Positions 15,920-25,673 are shown, counted from the stretch's first letter. The stretch is DNA of 64,000 nt from an uncultured Clostridium sp. (GCA_946498245.1 CAMMNN010000017.1:1-64000), one strand, 5' to 3'. Notes: generated by a model not told the origin, from the sequence alone. Program-made: numbers and translations.

Positions 15920-17230
15920 ATGAACCACTCTCATTTACGGGAATTTTTTCACTACACAGCCCTGAGCGTACTGGGAACCCTTGGCGTATCCTGCTATATC
16001 CTGGCCGACACCTTTTTCGTGTCAAAAGGCCTGGGAACCGACGGCCTTACCGCCTTGAATCTGGCTGTCCCTGTCTACAATTTTATTCACGGTACCGGCC
16101 TTATGCTGGGAATGGGCGGCGCTACCCGGTTTTCCATCTGCAAAGGCCGGGGAAGCACAAAGGAAATCGCTCCCATTTATACCAACACCCTCTATCTGGC
16201 TTTGGCATTTTCCTTATTTTTTATGGCCATAGGCTTCTTCTTTTCCAAAAGCCTTGCCCTGCAGTTCGGCGCCGATGCCGACACCCTGGAAATGACCGAC
16301 ACCTACCTGAAATGGCTGCTGCTCTTTTCTCCCGCCTTTATTTTCAATGATGTTTTTCTCTGCTTTGTGAGAAATGACGGCGCCCCCAAACTCTCCATGA
16401 TTGCCATGGTCACCGGAAGCATGGCCAACATCCTGCTGGATTACATCTTTATTTTCCCAATGGGAATGGGGATTTTCGGCGCTATCTTCGCGACGGGGCT
16501 GTCCCCGGTTATCAGTATCGCAATGATGCTGCCCCACTGGACAAAAAAGAAAAACTCTTTTCATTTTATCCGGACAAAGGCCAGCGCCAAAATCTGGGGA
16601 CAGACCTTCGCCCTGGGCTTTCCTTCCCTCATAGCCCAGCTTTCCTCCGGAATCGTAATGATCACCTTTAACGCCTTGATTTTAACCATTGAAGGCAATA
16701 CTGGAGTAGCGGCTTACGGAGTCATTGCCAACCTTTCTCTGGTTGTCGTCGCCGTGTATACGGGAATCGCCCAGGGCGTCCAGCCCCTTGTCAGCAATTT
16801 TTACGGCCAGGGCGACAGAAAACAGATAACGTCCATGCTGCGCTACGCCATGGCTACCATGCTGGCCGTATCCTGCGTATTGTACCTGGCCATTTTTATG
16901 TTCGCATCGCCCATTGCCTCTGTATTTAACAGCGAAAACAATGCCGCACTGCAGCAGACTGCCGTAGCCGGACTTCGCCTGTATTTTATTTCGTCTCCCT
17001 TTGTGGGCTACAACATTATTCTGGCAACCTTTTTTACGTCCATCGAAAAGCCTCTGCCCTCTCATATCCTTTCCCTCCTCAGGGGGCTGATCCTCATTAT
17101 TCCTGCTGCCCTTCTCCTTTCGGCAGTATGGGAAATGAACGGGGTATGGCTCTCCTACCCTCTGACGGAGCTTTTGACTGCGGCCCTGGGATTTGCGGTA
17201 TGGAAAAAGAAAATGTCCCTTTATGAATAG
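15920..17230 (+). CDS. MATE family efflux transporter (second copy)
   Basis: 436 residues from ATG at 15920 with AAAGGAAAAGG upstream. The open frame extends further 5' but that part holds the promoter and terminator, so it is not coding. Twelve spans. Conserved segments are YILADTFFVSKGLGTDGLTA, GTGLMLGMGGATRFSI and, in the second half, GVIANLSLVVVAVYTGIAQG with QPLVSNFYGQG. It is divergent from the MATE at 13620 and belongs to a different MATE branch. Substrate unknown. The leader suggests expression triggered by a ligand or by translation stress. It ends 27 bases from treC, which is convergent. Confidence 0.9.
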   Translation: MNHSHLREFFHYTALSVLGTLGVSCYILADTFFVSKGLGTDGLTALNLAVPVYNFIHGTGLMLGMGGATRFSICKGRGSTKEIAPIYTNTLYLALAFSLFFMAIGFFFSKSLALQFGADADTLEMTDTYLKWLLLFSPAFIFNDVFLCFVRNDGAPKLSMIAMVTGSMANILLDYIFIFPMGMGIFGAIFATGLSPVISIAMMLPHWTKKKNSFHFIRTKASAKIWGQTFALGFPSLIAQLSSGIVMITFNALILTIEGNTGVAAYGVIANLSLVVVAVYTGIAQGVQPLVSNFYGQGDRKQITSMLRYAMATMLAVSCVLYLAIFMFASPIASVFNSENNAALQQTAVAGLRLYFISSPFVGYNIILATFFTSIEKPLPSHILSLLRGLILIIPAALLLSAVWEMNGVWLSYPLTELLTAALGFAVWKKKMSLYE

Positions 17231-17246
17231 CTTTCCATAAAGGGAC
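17215..17246. terminator. Shared terminator between MATE and treC
   Basis: GTCCCTTTAT and ATAAAGGGAC form a perfect 10-bp stem with a 12-base loop covering the MATE stop codon. On the minus strand it is followed by ATTTTCTTTTT, a good terminator for treC. On the plus strand only GGTTT follows. Confidence 0.65.
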
Positions 17247-17257
17247 GGTTTCCGGGC

Positions 17258-18898
17258 TTATTTCTTATATAAGATTACTGCCTCATAGGGCCTTAAAGTT
17301 ATTTTTTCTGTTACAGAGAAGCCGTCATAGTTAGAGAGGAGGCAAGCGCAGCCCTGGGGCACATGGTACTGTACCTCAGTTTCCGTATCAAAGAAATTGC
17401 AGAATACGTACAGCTCCTCTTCTCCCAGCTTTCTCTGGTAAGCCAGTATCCGGTCGTCCTCCCACAGCAGCGGGGTTACGGTTCCGTTCTGGATAACCGG
17501 ATACTGTTTCCTCAAAGCCACCAGAGCTTTGTAGAACTGGAAAATGGAATCCTTTTCTTCCCGGTCCAGGGTGTTGATTTCCGGATACCGGCTGCACACC
17601 GGGATCCAGGGCGTCCCGTCTGTAAATCCGGCATTTGGGGTATCGTCCCACTGCATAGGCGTCCTGGAATTGTCTCGGGATTTGGCCTGAAGGATTTTCA
17701 AAATCTCTTCTTCCGACTTTCCTTCCTGCTTTAATATATTATAATAATTGAGGCTTTCAATATCACGGTACTGATCAATAGAGGTAAAGCCTGCGTTGGT
17801 CATGCCAATCTCTTCTCCCTGATAGATGTAGGGAGTTCCCCTCAGTCCGTGAATAGCGGCTGCCAGACACTTCGCCGACTCTTTCCGATATTTCTCGTCG
17901 TTTCCGATTCGGGTTACGATACGGGGCTGGTCATGGTTGCACCAGAAAACAGCGTTCCAGCCGCCGCCCTTTTCCATCTCCTCCTGCCAGGTAAAAAGAT
18001 AGTCCTTCAGGTCATGGAACCGGAACGGCTCTATAGCCCATTTATTTCCGGAGGGATAATCCACCTTTAAATGATGGAAGCTAAAAACCATGGACAGTTC
18101 CTTGCTGTCCGGGTTGGAATACCGGATGCTGTTTTCCAGGGTGGTGGAGGACATTTCCCCTACTGTAACGACATCATCATAACGTCCGAAAGTATTTTCG
18201 TGAAGTTCTCTCAAATATTCGTGGATCTTAGGGCCGTCCGTATAAAAGCGGCGTCCGTCGCCTTCTAAGTCGTCTTCATAGACATCTGGTTTTGATACCA
18301 GGTTCAGTACGTCAAAACGAAGACCTTTTACGCCCTTATCCAGCCAGAAATTCACTGCTTTGTATAAATCCTGGCGCATCTGGGGATTTTCCCAGTTTAA
18401 ATCCGCCTGAGTTACGTGGAACAGATGAAGATAGTATTCGTCAGTTTCCGGCAGGTAGCTCCAGGCGTTTCCGCCGAATTTCGACACCCAGTTGGTAGGA
18501 GGAAGTCCGTTTTTCCCTTTTTTAAAGATGTAATAATCCCGGTATTGGGGATCTCCCTTTAATGCCTTCTGGAACCACTGATGTTTCGTTGAGGTATGGT
18601 TTAAAACCATATCCAGCATCAAATACATTCCTCTCTTTTTGGCCTCTTCTACCAGTTCTTCAAAATCCGCCATAGTGCCGTAGCGGGGATCGATGCTTTC
18701 ATAATCCGCAATGTCGTAACCATTGTCATTCTGCGGCGAAAGGAAGAAGGGGGTCAGCCAAAGATAATCCGCTCCCAGCTCTTTCAGATAGTCTAAATGC
18801 CTGATAACGCCCTGCAGATCGCCAAATCCGTCTCCATTAGTGTCCTGAAAGGATTTCGGATAAATCTGATATATTACTTTTTCACCTAAATTTACCAT
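17258..18898 (-). CDS. treC: Alpha,alpha-phosphotrehalase (trehalose-6-phosphate hydrolase)
   Basis: 546 residues, typical for glycoside hydrolase family 13 phosphotrehalases. It splits trehalose-6-phosphate into glucose and glucose-6-phosphate in the cytosol. Sequence signs: VIYQIYPKSFQDTNGDGFGD, DMVLNHTSTKHQWF, GLRFDVLNLVSKP (nucleophile Asp), VGEMSSTT (acid/base Glu), WCNHDQPR, and GTPYIYQGEEIGMTN. The EGDGRRFYTDGPKIHEYL segment is characteristic of TreC/TreA rather than of general alpha-glucosidases. It lies 33 bases downstream of the trehalose PTS gene, and the operon ends at the hairpin shared with the MATE gene. Confidence 0.94.
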   Translation of the reverse strand: MVNLGEKVIYQIYPKSFQDTNGDGFGDLQGVIRHLDYLKELGADYLWLTPFFLSPQNDNGYDIADYESIDPRYGTMADFEELVEEAKKRGMYLMLDMVLNHTSTKHQWFQKALKGDPQYRDYYIFKKGKNGLPPTNWVSKFGGNAWSYLPETDEYYLHLFHVTQADLNWENPQMRQDLYKAVNFWLDKGVKGLRFDVLNLVSKPDVYEDDLEGDGRRFYTDGPKIHEYLRELHENTFGRYDDVVTVGEMSSTTLENSIRYSNPDSKELSMVFSFHHLKVDYPSGNKWAIEPFRFHDLKDYLFTWQEEMEKGGGWNAVFWCNHDQPRIVTRIGNDEKYRKESAKCLAAAIHGLRGTPYIYQGEEIGMTNAGFTSIDQYRDIESLNYYNILKQEGKSEEEILKILQAKSRDNSRTPMQWDDTPNAGFTDGTPWIPVCSRYPEINTLDREEKDSIFQFYKALVALRKQYPVIQNGTVTPLLWEDDRILAYQRKLGEEELYVFCNFFDTETEVQYHVPQGCACLLSNYDGFSVTEKITLRPYEAVILYKK

Positions 18899-18931
18899 AC
18901 AGATACCTCTCTTTCTGTTCCGTCACATTTC

Positions 18932-20368
18932 TTAGTTTTCCTGGCTGCTGTTTAATTTTGTCTTAGACAGGATAAAGGTAAATACAAAGGTCAGCACAAT
19001 GTCCAGAGCCATTACTCCTACGAAAGCAAGCATATATTCGCCTCTCATAGACAGGAATGCCGGAAGGCCGCCTACGCCCACGCTGTTGGCAATAATGCCG
19101 ATTAACCTTGAAATCATACTGGAAATACCGCTTGCCAGCATTGCCGCAATAAAAGGATAGAGATACTTTAAGTTTACACCGAACATTGCCGGCTCCGTAA
19201 CGCCCAGGTAACCGGAAATCGCTGCCGGAACGCCCACTTCTTTGGCTTTTGCGCTCTTGCGGTTTAACAACACGTAAGCCGCTACGGCGGAGGCCTGAGC
19301 TACGTTATTTAAAGCAATGACAGGGAAGGTATAAATACCGCCCAAAACTTCCGCCGTCTGTAAGTCGATAGGAAGCATAGAGTGATGAAGTCCTGTAATT
19401 ACCATCAGCGGATAAACCAGACCGTAAATGCCGCTGACAATCCAGCTAAAGGAAGAATTAAAGCCGATCTGGATAATGTCCGCCAGACCATCGCCTATCA
19501 TCCGTCCGAAAGGCCCGATAATGGTATGAGCCAGCAATACGGAAGGAACCAGGGAGAAGAAGGGAACGATAATCATGGAAATCATTTCCGGAACCCTCTT
19601 CTTGAGGAATTTGTAAATAATGGAGAAGACGATACCCACTAAAATCGCCGGGATTACCTGGGACTGATAGCCTACCATGTTAATCTGGAAAGCGCCGAAA
19701 TCCCATACCTTAACGGCTCCGCCTGTGGCCACTGCAGATACGAAATCGCTGGCTGACATTAACTGCGGGGAAACCAGAGTCAGGCCCAGTACAATTCCCA
19801 GGGTCTGATCCGAGTTCATCTTCTTGCAGACAGACCAGGTAATGGTTACCGGCAGGAAGGTGAAAATTGCTTCGCCAATGAGCCATAAAAAGTTATAAAC
19901 GCCGTTCCAGAAAGGATACACCTCTGTAATTTTCTGAGTTCCGCCATTTAAGATAGCCATATCGCCAATGATATTCCGGAAGCCTAAGATCAAACCGCCT
20001 ACGATAATGGCTGGAATAATAGGCGCAAAAATCTCTGACAAATTCGCCAGCAGTCTTTGAAGCAGATTCATATTGGTTTTTGCCGCTTCTGATTTCACTT
20101 CAGATTTGGATACGCCCTCCATACCCGCTTCCTTGCAGAAATCATCATAAAAAACTGATACTTTGTTTCCAATAATAATCTGGAACTGACCGCCCTGAGT
20201 GAAGCTTCCTTTTACACAGGACAGTTCCTCGATTTTCTTTACATCTGCCTTAGACTGGTCTGCAAGGACAAAACGCATTCTTGTGGCGCAGTGGGTAAAG
20301 GACACGATGTTTTCTTTGCCGCCGATTAAATTCAGCATTGCTTTGGCATCATTCTTAAACTCTGACAT
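18932..20368 (-). CDS. treB: PTS trehalose transporter, EIIBC
   Basis: 478 residues. It imports trehalose and phosphorylates it to trehalose-6-phosphate. The N-terminal EIIB domain carries the phosphorylated cysteine in FTHCATRMRF (Cys27). From about residue 105 an EIIC domain of some ten spans includes GLHHSMLPIDLQ and ISGYLGVTEPAMFGV. No EIIA domain is fused, so a general glucose-type EIIA encoded elsewhere must serve it (known for TreB). The ATG at 20368 follows GGGGG. Operon order is treB-treC, with treR upstream. The promoter contains likely TreR sites. Confidence 0.94.
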   Translation of the reverse strand: MSEFKNDAKAMLNLIGGKENIVSFTHCATRMRFVLADQSKADVKKIEELSCVKGSFTQGGQFQIIIGNKVSVFYDDFCKEAGMEGVSKSEVKSEAAKTNMNLLQRLLANLSEIFAPIIPAIIVGGLILGFRNIIGDMAILNGGTQKITEVYPFWNGVYNFLWLIGEAIFTFLPVTITWSVCKKMNSDQTLGIVLGLTLVSPQLMSASDFVSAVATGGAVKVWDFGAFQINMVGYQSQVIPAILVGIVFSIIYKFLKKRVPEMISMIIVPFFSLVPSVLLAHTIIGPFGRMIGDGLADIIQIGFNSSFSWIVSGIYGLVYPLMVITGLHHSMLPIDLQTAEVLGGIYTFPVIALNNVAQASAVAAYVLLNRKSAKAKEVGVPAAISGYLGVTEPAMFGVNLKYLYPFIAAMLASGISSMISRLIGIIANSVGVGGLPAFLSMRGEYMLAFVGVMALDIVLTFVFTFILSKTKLNSSQEN

Positions 20369-20398
20369 TTCAATTGCCCCCTATGATTCGTTTCTTTC

Positions 20399-20410
20399 AT
20401 GTACGTACAT
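20399..20410 (-). promoter_or_regulatory. Palindromic operator downstream of the treB promoter
   Basis: ATGTACGTACAT, a perfect 12-bp palindrome between the -10 box and the ribosome site of treB. It shares the core TACGTA with a site between the -35 and -10 boxes (20433-20440). A likely TreR target by position. Confidence 0.5.
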
Positions 20411-20422
20411 CTTATGGTTATA

Positions 20423-20451
20423 TTAATATCATATACGTATTACTTTGTCAA
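20423..20451 (-). promoter_or_regulatory. treBC promoter with an operator in the spacer
   Basis: On the minus strand: perfect TTGACA, 17 bases, TATTAA. The palindrome ATACGTAT (20433-20440) lies in the spacer, the ideal place for a repressor to block polymerase. The stretch from here to 20681 (AT-rich, with a third ATACGTAT at 20641-20648) shows no supportable gene. Confidence 0.65.
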
Positions 20452-20640
20452 TCCCTTACTATTGTTATTTTTAAACAAAATTCTTTACCTGTTTTTGTAT
20501 TTATAGACAATTGGCGCGTTTTATCCCATAGTATTTGTCTTATTTTTTGTATGTTTTTATTGTTTATAGTTGTATTTACCTGGAATAATTGGACATTATA
20601 CCATTTCATTACCCATATACTTCTCGTATTTTCAAAACAA

Positions 20641-20648
20641 ATACGTAT
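20641..20648 (-). promoter_or_regulatory. Upstream copy of the TACGTA operator
   Basis: ATACGTAT, the same 8-bp palindrome as in the treB promoter spacer, about 200 bases upstream of it. It could allow looping by the TreR dimer. A chance match is possible in AT-rich DNA. Confidence 0.3.
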
Positions 20649-20681
20649 ATGTTCCCTCGTAATACGACGGATATAGCAAAA

Positions 20682-20724
20682 CAACCGCCTTTCTGATAGC
20701 TTCATTGTATCAGAAAAGCGGTTG
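20682..20724 (-). terminator. Terminator of treR
   Basis: Two 17-base arms (CAACCGCCTTTCTGATA and its near-complement) with a 9-base loop. The single difference pairs as G-U in minus-strand RNA but mismatches in plus-strand RNA, which supports minus-strand transcription. TTGTTTTG follows on that strand. It separates treR from treBC. Confidence 0.7.
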
Positions 20725-20803
20725 CAAAAATAATGAGGTATGCCAAATGCGCCCTGCCTGACTTTTACGAATTGGCAGCGCACTTATGGGGCGCATGAAG
20801 GTT

Positions 20804-21523
20804 TTACAGCTTTCTCTTTGCCAAATCTACAAAGCGGAACTTATCCGGCCTGTGGCGGGACTCTGTGTATTGAAACAACTCATTAGATGCCAGATAGGTA
20901 TAGCTTCTTACTACTACCACCATGTCGTAAGAAGCCATGTCCAACAGCCGTCTATCCTCTTCATTGGCCATCTGGACTGTGATCTCCTTTGTGGCATAGC
21001 TGATTTTAAGCTGCAGCTCTTTTTCCAGATATTCATAAACGGACTTACGGCATACGGAAAGAGGGAGATTGGGAACAACGCTCCTCTTAAAATAGTCCCT
21101 GTCCAGGATAATCCTTTCCCCGTCTACGCTTCGGACGCGCAGCAGTTCAAAGGCCTCTCCCGTTGTTTCCCTTCCAAAAATTTCCCGTATTTTCTCACTG
21201 TCCCTTAGGATCTCCAAATTCTCAACTTCCGTCTCCGCTCCCATTCCCATCATCTGGTTTACTTCCTGAAAGCTGGCTATTTCCGAAATCGGAAAATTGT
21301 AATGGCCTCTGGGAATGACAACGGCGACCTTGCCCCTTCCTTTTTGAATATAGCCATTGTACTCCAAAAGATTTAAGGCTTTCCGCACCGTATCTCTGGA
21401 CGCGCCGTACTGCGTCATCAATTGGCTTTCCGCCGGAAGCTTCTCCCCTGCTTTCAAAGACTCTTCATCGATGGCTTCCTGAAGCGCACGGTATATTTTC
21501 ATGTATTTGCTTTCATTTTCCAT
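20804..21523 (-). CDS. treR: Trehalose operon repressor, GntR family
   Basis: 239 residues, normal for TreR. The N-terminal winged helix (residues 7-70) contains KLPAESQLMTQYGASRDTVR and ALNLLEYNGYIQKGRGK. The C-terminal UTRA ligand domain includes FELLRVRSVDGERIILDRDY and ends with SRHRPDKFRFVDLAKR, typical of TreR. It should bind trehalose-6-phosphate and release the treB operators. ATG 21523 has AGGGG upstream. It lies directly upstream of treBC but has its own terminator, so it is probably a separate unit. Confidence 0.9.
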   Translation of the reverse strand: MENESKYMKIYRALQEAIDEESLKAGEKLPAESQLMTQYGASRDTVRKALNLLEYNGYIQKGRGKVAVVIPRGHYNFPISEIASFQEVNQMMGMGAETEVENLEILRDSEKIREIFGRETTGEAFELLRVRSVDGERIILDRDYFKRSVVPNLPLSVCRKSVYEYLEKELQLKISYATKEITVQMANEEDRRLLDMASYDMVVVVRSYTYLASNELFQYTESRHRPDKFRFVDLAKRKL

Positions 21524-21625
21524 GGTTTTGCCCCTTTTGCAATTTTATCCGTCCATTGTACTGGCTATTTTAAAGGCAGGTTTGTGCTGGGCGGAGTAAA
21601 ATCATCTTCCTTCTTTTTTCTTCAT

Positions 21626-22387
21626 TTAGACCCTTTTCTTTCCTGCAATATAAACCGCAGCAAAAAAGCCGCAAAGATAAACCATATGGATTATATAGTC
21701 CCCCGTGTCCGACCATCTGGATCCCCCTAATCCGCCTATGATAAATGCAATAAAGGGAACCGCAGCCATGGAGACACACAGCCAAAGCCTGCTCCATTTT
21801 ACAATATGAGGCCAGTTGCGGTTATTGATTCTCAATCCGGCCAGATTCATGCGGAAGGGTCCGTCAGAGTATATGCTGATCTGGTATTTATCGTAATATT
21901 CCGGCAGCTTTGCCTTCACAAAAATACAGAAATAGGCTCCGAAAAATGCATTGAGGGCTGTCCAGACTTTCAGGCTCTCCCATTTTACTGCCCCGTATCT
22001 GTCATTGAGAAAAAGTCCTGTTAATGCCGCCGCCAGACACAGGCCATAGAGCGCAATCCATTTCTTTTCCAATTGATAGATCCGCAGCGGCTTTTCATCA
22101 CTATAAGCAATAGCAGTTTTCACAATCTCCTCCACTTCATCGGTTTTCATTGTGTCTTCCTGCATCTTTTCCCCCATCAGCAGCTCCGTAACGGAAACTC
22201 CCAGAGATTGGGCCAGAGGGATCAGCAGCTCCGTATCCGGCAGGCTGATCCCCCGCTCCCACTTACTAACGGCTTTATTAGAAAGAAACAGCTTATCCGC
22301 CAAATCCTGCTGAGTCCAGCCTTTTTCTTTGCGGAGTGCGGCAACGAAGGCTCCGAAACGCTCCCTGTCGATTTTCATTGTGTCCAT
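21626..22387 (-). CDS. XRE-family helix-turn-helix protein with membrane domain
   Basis: 253 residues from ATG at 22387 with AAGGAG at eight bases. Residues 6-65 form an XRE HTH (KGWTQQDLADKLFLSNKAVS, then KWERGISLPDTELLIPLA). After a linker, four hydrophobic segments follow (near 110-125, 138-155, 195-220 and 228-246), with a DUF1648/SdpI-like short motif PFRMNLAGLRINNRNWPHIV. The layout suggests a membrane-tethered DNA-binding regulator, with the signal unknown. A promoter with perfect TTGACA lies just upstream, so it is expressed apart from the kinase gene. Confidence 0.82.
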   Translation of the reverse strand: MDTMKIDRERFGAFVAALRKEKGWTQQDLADKLFLSNKAVSKWERGISLPDTELLIPLAQSLGVSVTELLMGEKMQEDTMKTDEVEEIVKTAIAYSDEKPLRIYQLEKKWIALYGLCLAAALTGLFLNDRYGAVKWESLKVWTALNAFFGAYFCIFVKAKLPEYYDKYQISIYSDGPFRMNLAGLRINNRNWPHIVKWSRLWLCVSMAAVPFIAFIIGGLGGSRWSDTGDYIIHMVYLCGFFAAVYIAGKKRV

Positions 22388-22407
22388 GCAATCATCTCCT
22401 TGTGCGG

Positions 22408-22437
22408 ATAGTACCACAAAGGAAAGAAAACTGTCAA
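22408..22437 (-). promoter_or_regulatory. Promoter of the XRE membrane regulator
   Basis: On the minus strand: TTGACA, 18 bases, TACTAT, about 20 bases before the start codon. A GC-rich hairpin (CCGCCGT with ACGGTGG, 22440-22461) right after the kinase stop precedes it. Confidence 0.5.
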
Positions 22438-22461
22438 TCCACCGTCGGTAGACACGGCGGA

Positions 22462-25032
22462 TCAGCAGTACCTCTGCAGCAGCCGCAAAAGCTCCGGCAT
22501 ATCTAAGGGCTTTGCAACGTGGCCGTTCATGCCGCAGTCCAGACAGGCTTTCACATCATCGGAAAAAGCGTCTGCAGTCATGGCGATAATGGGAATTTCC
22601 TTAGCATCCCCGCGTTCCATGGCCCGGATACTCCGTGTGGCTTCAAAGCCATTCATTTCAGGCATCCGCAGATCCATTAAAATCGCGTCGTAATACCCCG
22701 GCTCTGCGGCAGCGAATTTCTCCGCACAAAGCTTTCCATTTTCCGCCCAGTCAAGAGCAAAGCCCACAGCGGAAAGAAGCTCCTGTGCAATCTCCCAGTT
22801 CAGCTCATTGTCCTCAGCCACCAGAAGTCTTTTGCCGCTAAAGTCCATTTGCGGTTCCGCAGGCAGATCCGCGTCCCCGGCTTCCCGCTCTGCAAAAGGC
22901 CTTAGAGAATGGTAAAGGGTGGACTTAAACAGCGGTTTGGAAATGAAGCCTGTTATGCCCGCTTTCCGGGCTTCTTCCTCAACATCATCCCAGTCATAGG
23001 CGGACATCAGCAGAATCGGCACATCTTTGCCAATGCGGCGGCGCATTTCCCGGGCCGTTGCAATACCGTCCATTTCCGGCATTTTGCAGTCCAGCAAGAC
23101 AACATAGTAATCTTCGTGCCGCTTATGGCGCTTTTCCGTCATATCAATGGCAGCAGGGCCGTCCAGCGCCCATTCGGCGTGAATGCCGATCTCCTTTAAG
23201 GAATCCGCTGCGCTGCGGCATAATTCCTCGTCATCATCTACCACAAGGGCTTCCCACTTCGGCAGAATCATTTCTTCCGTTTCCGGTTCGCCGCGCTCAA
23301 AGTCAAAGACAACATGGAACTCGGTCCCCTTATCCGGCTCGCTTTTCAGCTCAATCGTTCCGTCCGCTTTATCTACAATGTACTTGGTAATGGCCATTCC
23401 CAGCCCTGTTCCTTCTACCTTGCGCACACGGGCGTTGTCCTCCCGCACAAAGCTCTCAAAGATTTTCTCCTGGAACTCTTTTGTCATGCCAATGCCCGTA
23501 TCCTTTACCCAGAAATGAGTCCGGACATACTTTTCTCCTTTAGGAGAATCCTCCTGGGCCACTGTTATGGTAATCTCCCCTCCCTCGGGAGTAAACTTCA
23601 AAGCGTTAGAAAGCAGGTTTAAAAGCACCTGGTTCAGGCGCACACCGTCGGCATAAATATTTTCCGTCTGGATCTTCCGGATAAAGACGTCGAAAGATTG
23701 CTTTTTTGCCTTAATCTGCGGCTGGATGATATTTACAATACTCTCCACCGTATCCCGCAGAGAGAGCAGGTCAACATTTAATGTCAGCTTTCCGCTTTCG
23801 ATTTTCGACATATCCAGCACATCATTGATCAGGCCCAGCAGATGTTTGCTGGACAGGGTGATTTTTCGCAGGCATTCCAAAACCTTTTCCCGGTTATCCA
23901 CATTCGCAGTTGCAATGGCCGTCATACCTATAATGGCATTCATAGGCGTTCTGATGTCATGGCTCATGTTGGAAAGAAACTCGCTTTTTGCCCGGTTTGC
24001 TGCGATAGCCTCTTCCTTCGCGCCAGCCAACGCCCTCATTTGACGGACAGAATAACTCCAATAAATCAGGTAAACAATCAGCATGATGGACATAATAATG
24101 CCGCAGCTCACCAGAGCGGAGAGCGTTCTTTGCTGTCCAAGATCAGAGAGAGCCACATCAAGAACTCCATGAGGCATAACAGACAGCATCATCCACTCGG
24201 TATTGGCTAAAGGCGTACAGCGGAAATGGCGCATTTCACCGCGAACCGGGATCACGCCGCTGTACGTTTCCCTTTCAGCAATGGCCTTCTGCAAGCCCGC
24301 TACAATTTCTTCCACATTTTCCACATCGCCTTCCCGGCCATTTTTAAGAATCCAGTCATAGCAGCTTTCTTCCGGGTTTTCAGAATCTGAGTTATTTACA
24401 ACATAGGTGCCGTCAGGACGAACAATGTTTGTAAAAATCAGGGAACCGTCTGCGCCTAAAGAAAGCGCATTTGTCAAATTCTCAATGGGAACGCCCACTA
24501 AAAGGGCCGTACAGTGATTTCCATTGGACAGAGGATAGCCGATGTTCTCCGGATACCCCACAGAAAGCCCGTAAATAAGAACGGATGTTCCATCCGCCTC
24601 CACGCCAATAGTAACCATTGTTTCTCCGTTGTTCATAGCGGCAAGAAAATTACCGGCATTCTCAATTTCAATGGGATCTCCTAAAATCGTTTCCATATTG
24701 CCGTCTATATCCAGCAGGTATGTATGGGTAAATCCCCTTGACTGCGCAACTGTGGACAGACGTTTCCGGGCAGCCGCATCCATGACCTCTACCTCTTCCG
24801 GCGGGACAGCCAGTATAACATTTTTTACCTGTATCAGCCGCATATTTAACAGGGTATCAAAATGGCTTTGGATTTGAACGCTCATTCCCTGCATATAGGT
24901 ATCGGCAACCTGATTGAGTGTACTGGTATTCTGCTTTGTCATATAGGTCGTAATAAAATAGAACACCAGCGCACAAAGCGCAAGCAGGCTGACAATGGTA
25001 GCGCGAAAAATTTTTAAGGCTTTTTTGTCCAT
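22462..25032 (-). CDS. Hybrid sensor histidine kinase with two receiver domains
   Basis: 856 residues from ATG at 25032 (GAGGTG upstream). Membrane spans near 8-30 and 303-326 enclose a Cache-like extracytoplasmic sensor of about 270 residues ([30 protein letters not shown]). HisKA follows with [14 protein letters not shown] (phosphorylated His358). The ATPase domain has N, G1 (VKDTGIGM) and G2 ([10 protein letters not shown]) boxes. Two receivers follow: [13 protein letters not shown] and [16 protein letters not shown] carry the phospho-accepting Asp. There is no output domain and no separate regulator or Hpt next to it, so its target is encoded elsewhere. A PD-(D/E)XK-like gene lies 26 bases upstream in the same direction. 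Confidence 0.93.
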   Translation of the reverse strand: MDKKALKIFRATIVSLLALCALVFYFITTYMTKQNTSTLNQVADTYMQGMSVQIQSHFDTLLNMRLIQVKNVILAVPPEEVEVMDAAARKRLSTVAQSRGFTHTYLLDIDGNMETILGDPIEIENAGNFLAAMNNGETMVTIGVEADGTSVLIYGLSVGYPENIGYPLSNGNHCTALLVGVPIENLTNALSLGADGSLIFTNIVRPDGTYVVNNSDSENPEESCYDWILKNGREGDVENVEEIVAGLQKAIAERETYSGVIPVRGEMRHFRCTPLANTEWMMLSVMPHGVLDVALSDLGQQRTLSALVSCGIIMSIMLIVYLIYWSYSVRQMRALAGAKEEAIAANRAKSEFLSNMSHDIRTPMNAIIGMTAIATANVDNREKVLECLRKITLSSKHLLGLINDVLDMSKIESGKLTLNVDLLSLRDTVESIVNIIQPQIKAKKQSFDVFIRKIQTENIYADGVRLNQVLLNLLSNALKFTPEGGEITITVAQEDSPKGEKYVRTHFWVKDTGIGMTKEFQEKIFESFVREDNARVRKVEGTGLGMAITKYIVDKADGTIELKSEPDKGTEFHVVFDFERGEPETEEMILPKWEALVVDDDEELCRSAADSLKEIGIHAEWALDGPAAIDMTEKRHKRHEDYYVVLLDCKMPEMDGIATAREMRRRIGKDVPILLMSAYDWDDVEEEARKAGITGFISKPLFKSTLYHSLRPFAEREAGDADLPAEPQMDFSGKRLLVAEDNELNWEIAQELLSAVGFALDWAENGKLCAEKFAAAEPGYYDAILMDLRMPEMNGFEATRSIRAMERGDAKEIPIIAMTADAFSDDVKACLDCGMNGHVAKPLDMPELLRLLQRYC

Positions 25033-25058
25033 ATGTATTGCACCTCGTTTCTGCTTTT

Positions 25059-25673
25059 TCAAGTTCTTTGCTTGCTTTTCCGATACTCCTCAATCGTTTG
25101 GGAGATTGTGGTGTAATCCCTTTCAAACAGAAGGCTGCTGACCTGTTTTCTGAGAACATCCTCCTGGATTTTGTCAGGAATCCTCTCTGCAATTTTTCCA
25201 AAGACAAAGCGTTTGCTTTTTCCCCGGTATCCCGGCAGTTCATTCCACTTCTGCAGTTGGGCCAGCTCCGGCCTCCATAGGATTTCCAATTTCTTTTCCC
25301 ACCGCATCTTAGGATTCTGCCGGGGTTTCCTGAGGATATAAAAGTCAAAGGCTCCCCCGGATTCCTCCACAGTGATAATCCCCCAGTACTCCGGTATGTG
25401 CTCTTCGATATGCATGGCGTGGCTCGTTCCAATCACAATGAGATTACTGTCGAAATACCTATCGTAGTCGGCAATCTGGCGGGAAAGACGGATATACGTG
25501 TCCGCGTCGCTTTTGATCTCCACTCCATACAGCCATTCTTCCGTCACCATGACAATATCGGCTCTGGAACGGCCCATAGTCTTCTCTTCTATGATTCGAA
25601 CCTTTCCCCAGTTCTCTTCCAGAAAATCGAAAAGAGGTTCTCTAATGTCTCTGTCATAAAGTATCCGCTTCAT
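25059..25673 (-). CDS. sce7726-family PD-(D/E)XK-like protein
   Basis: 204 residues. The first half is the recognisable part: [33 protein letters not shown] (the ExK motif) and [20 protein letters not shown]. This D...ExK pattern marks a restriction-endonuclease-like fold shared by the sce7726 and MmcB groups, with no established substrate. The rest is charged and helical with no assignment. ATG 25673 lies inside the end of the GNAT gene (20-base overlap), so it is translated as part of that operon. The kinase gene follows 26 bases later. Confidence 0.75.
   Translation of the reverse strand: MKRILYDRDIREPLFDFLEENWGKVRIIEEKTMGRSRADIVMVTEEWLYGVEIKSDADTYIRLSRQIADYDRYFDSNLIVIGTSHAMHIEEHIPEYWGIITVEESGGAFDFYILRKPRQNPKMRWEKKLEILWRPELAQLQKWNELPGYRGKSKRFVFGKIAERIPDKIQEDVLRKQVSSLLFERDYTTISQTIEEYRKSKQRT

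Noticed and set aside
20448..20783. Minus-strand open frame of 111 codons between treR and treB
   Set aside because: It overlaps the treR terminator and the treB promoter, has no ribosome site and has a composition unlike a protein (many Arg, Cys and Ile). Judged chance.
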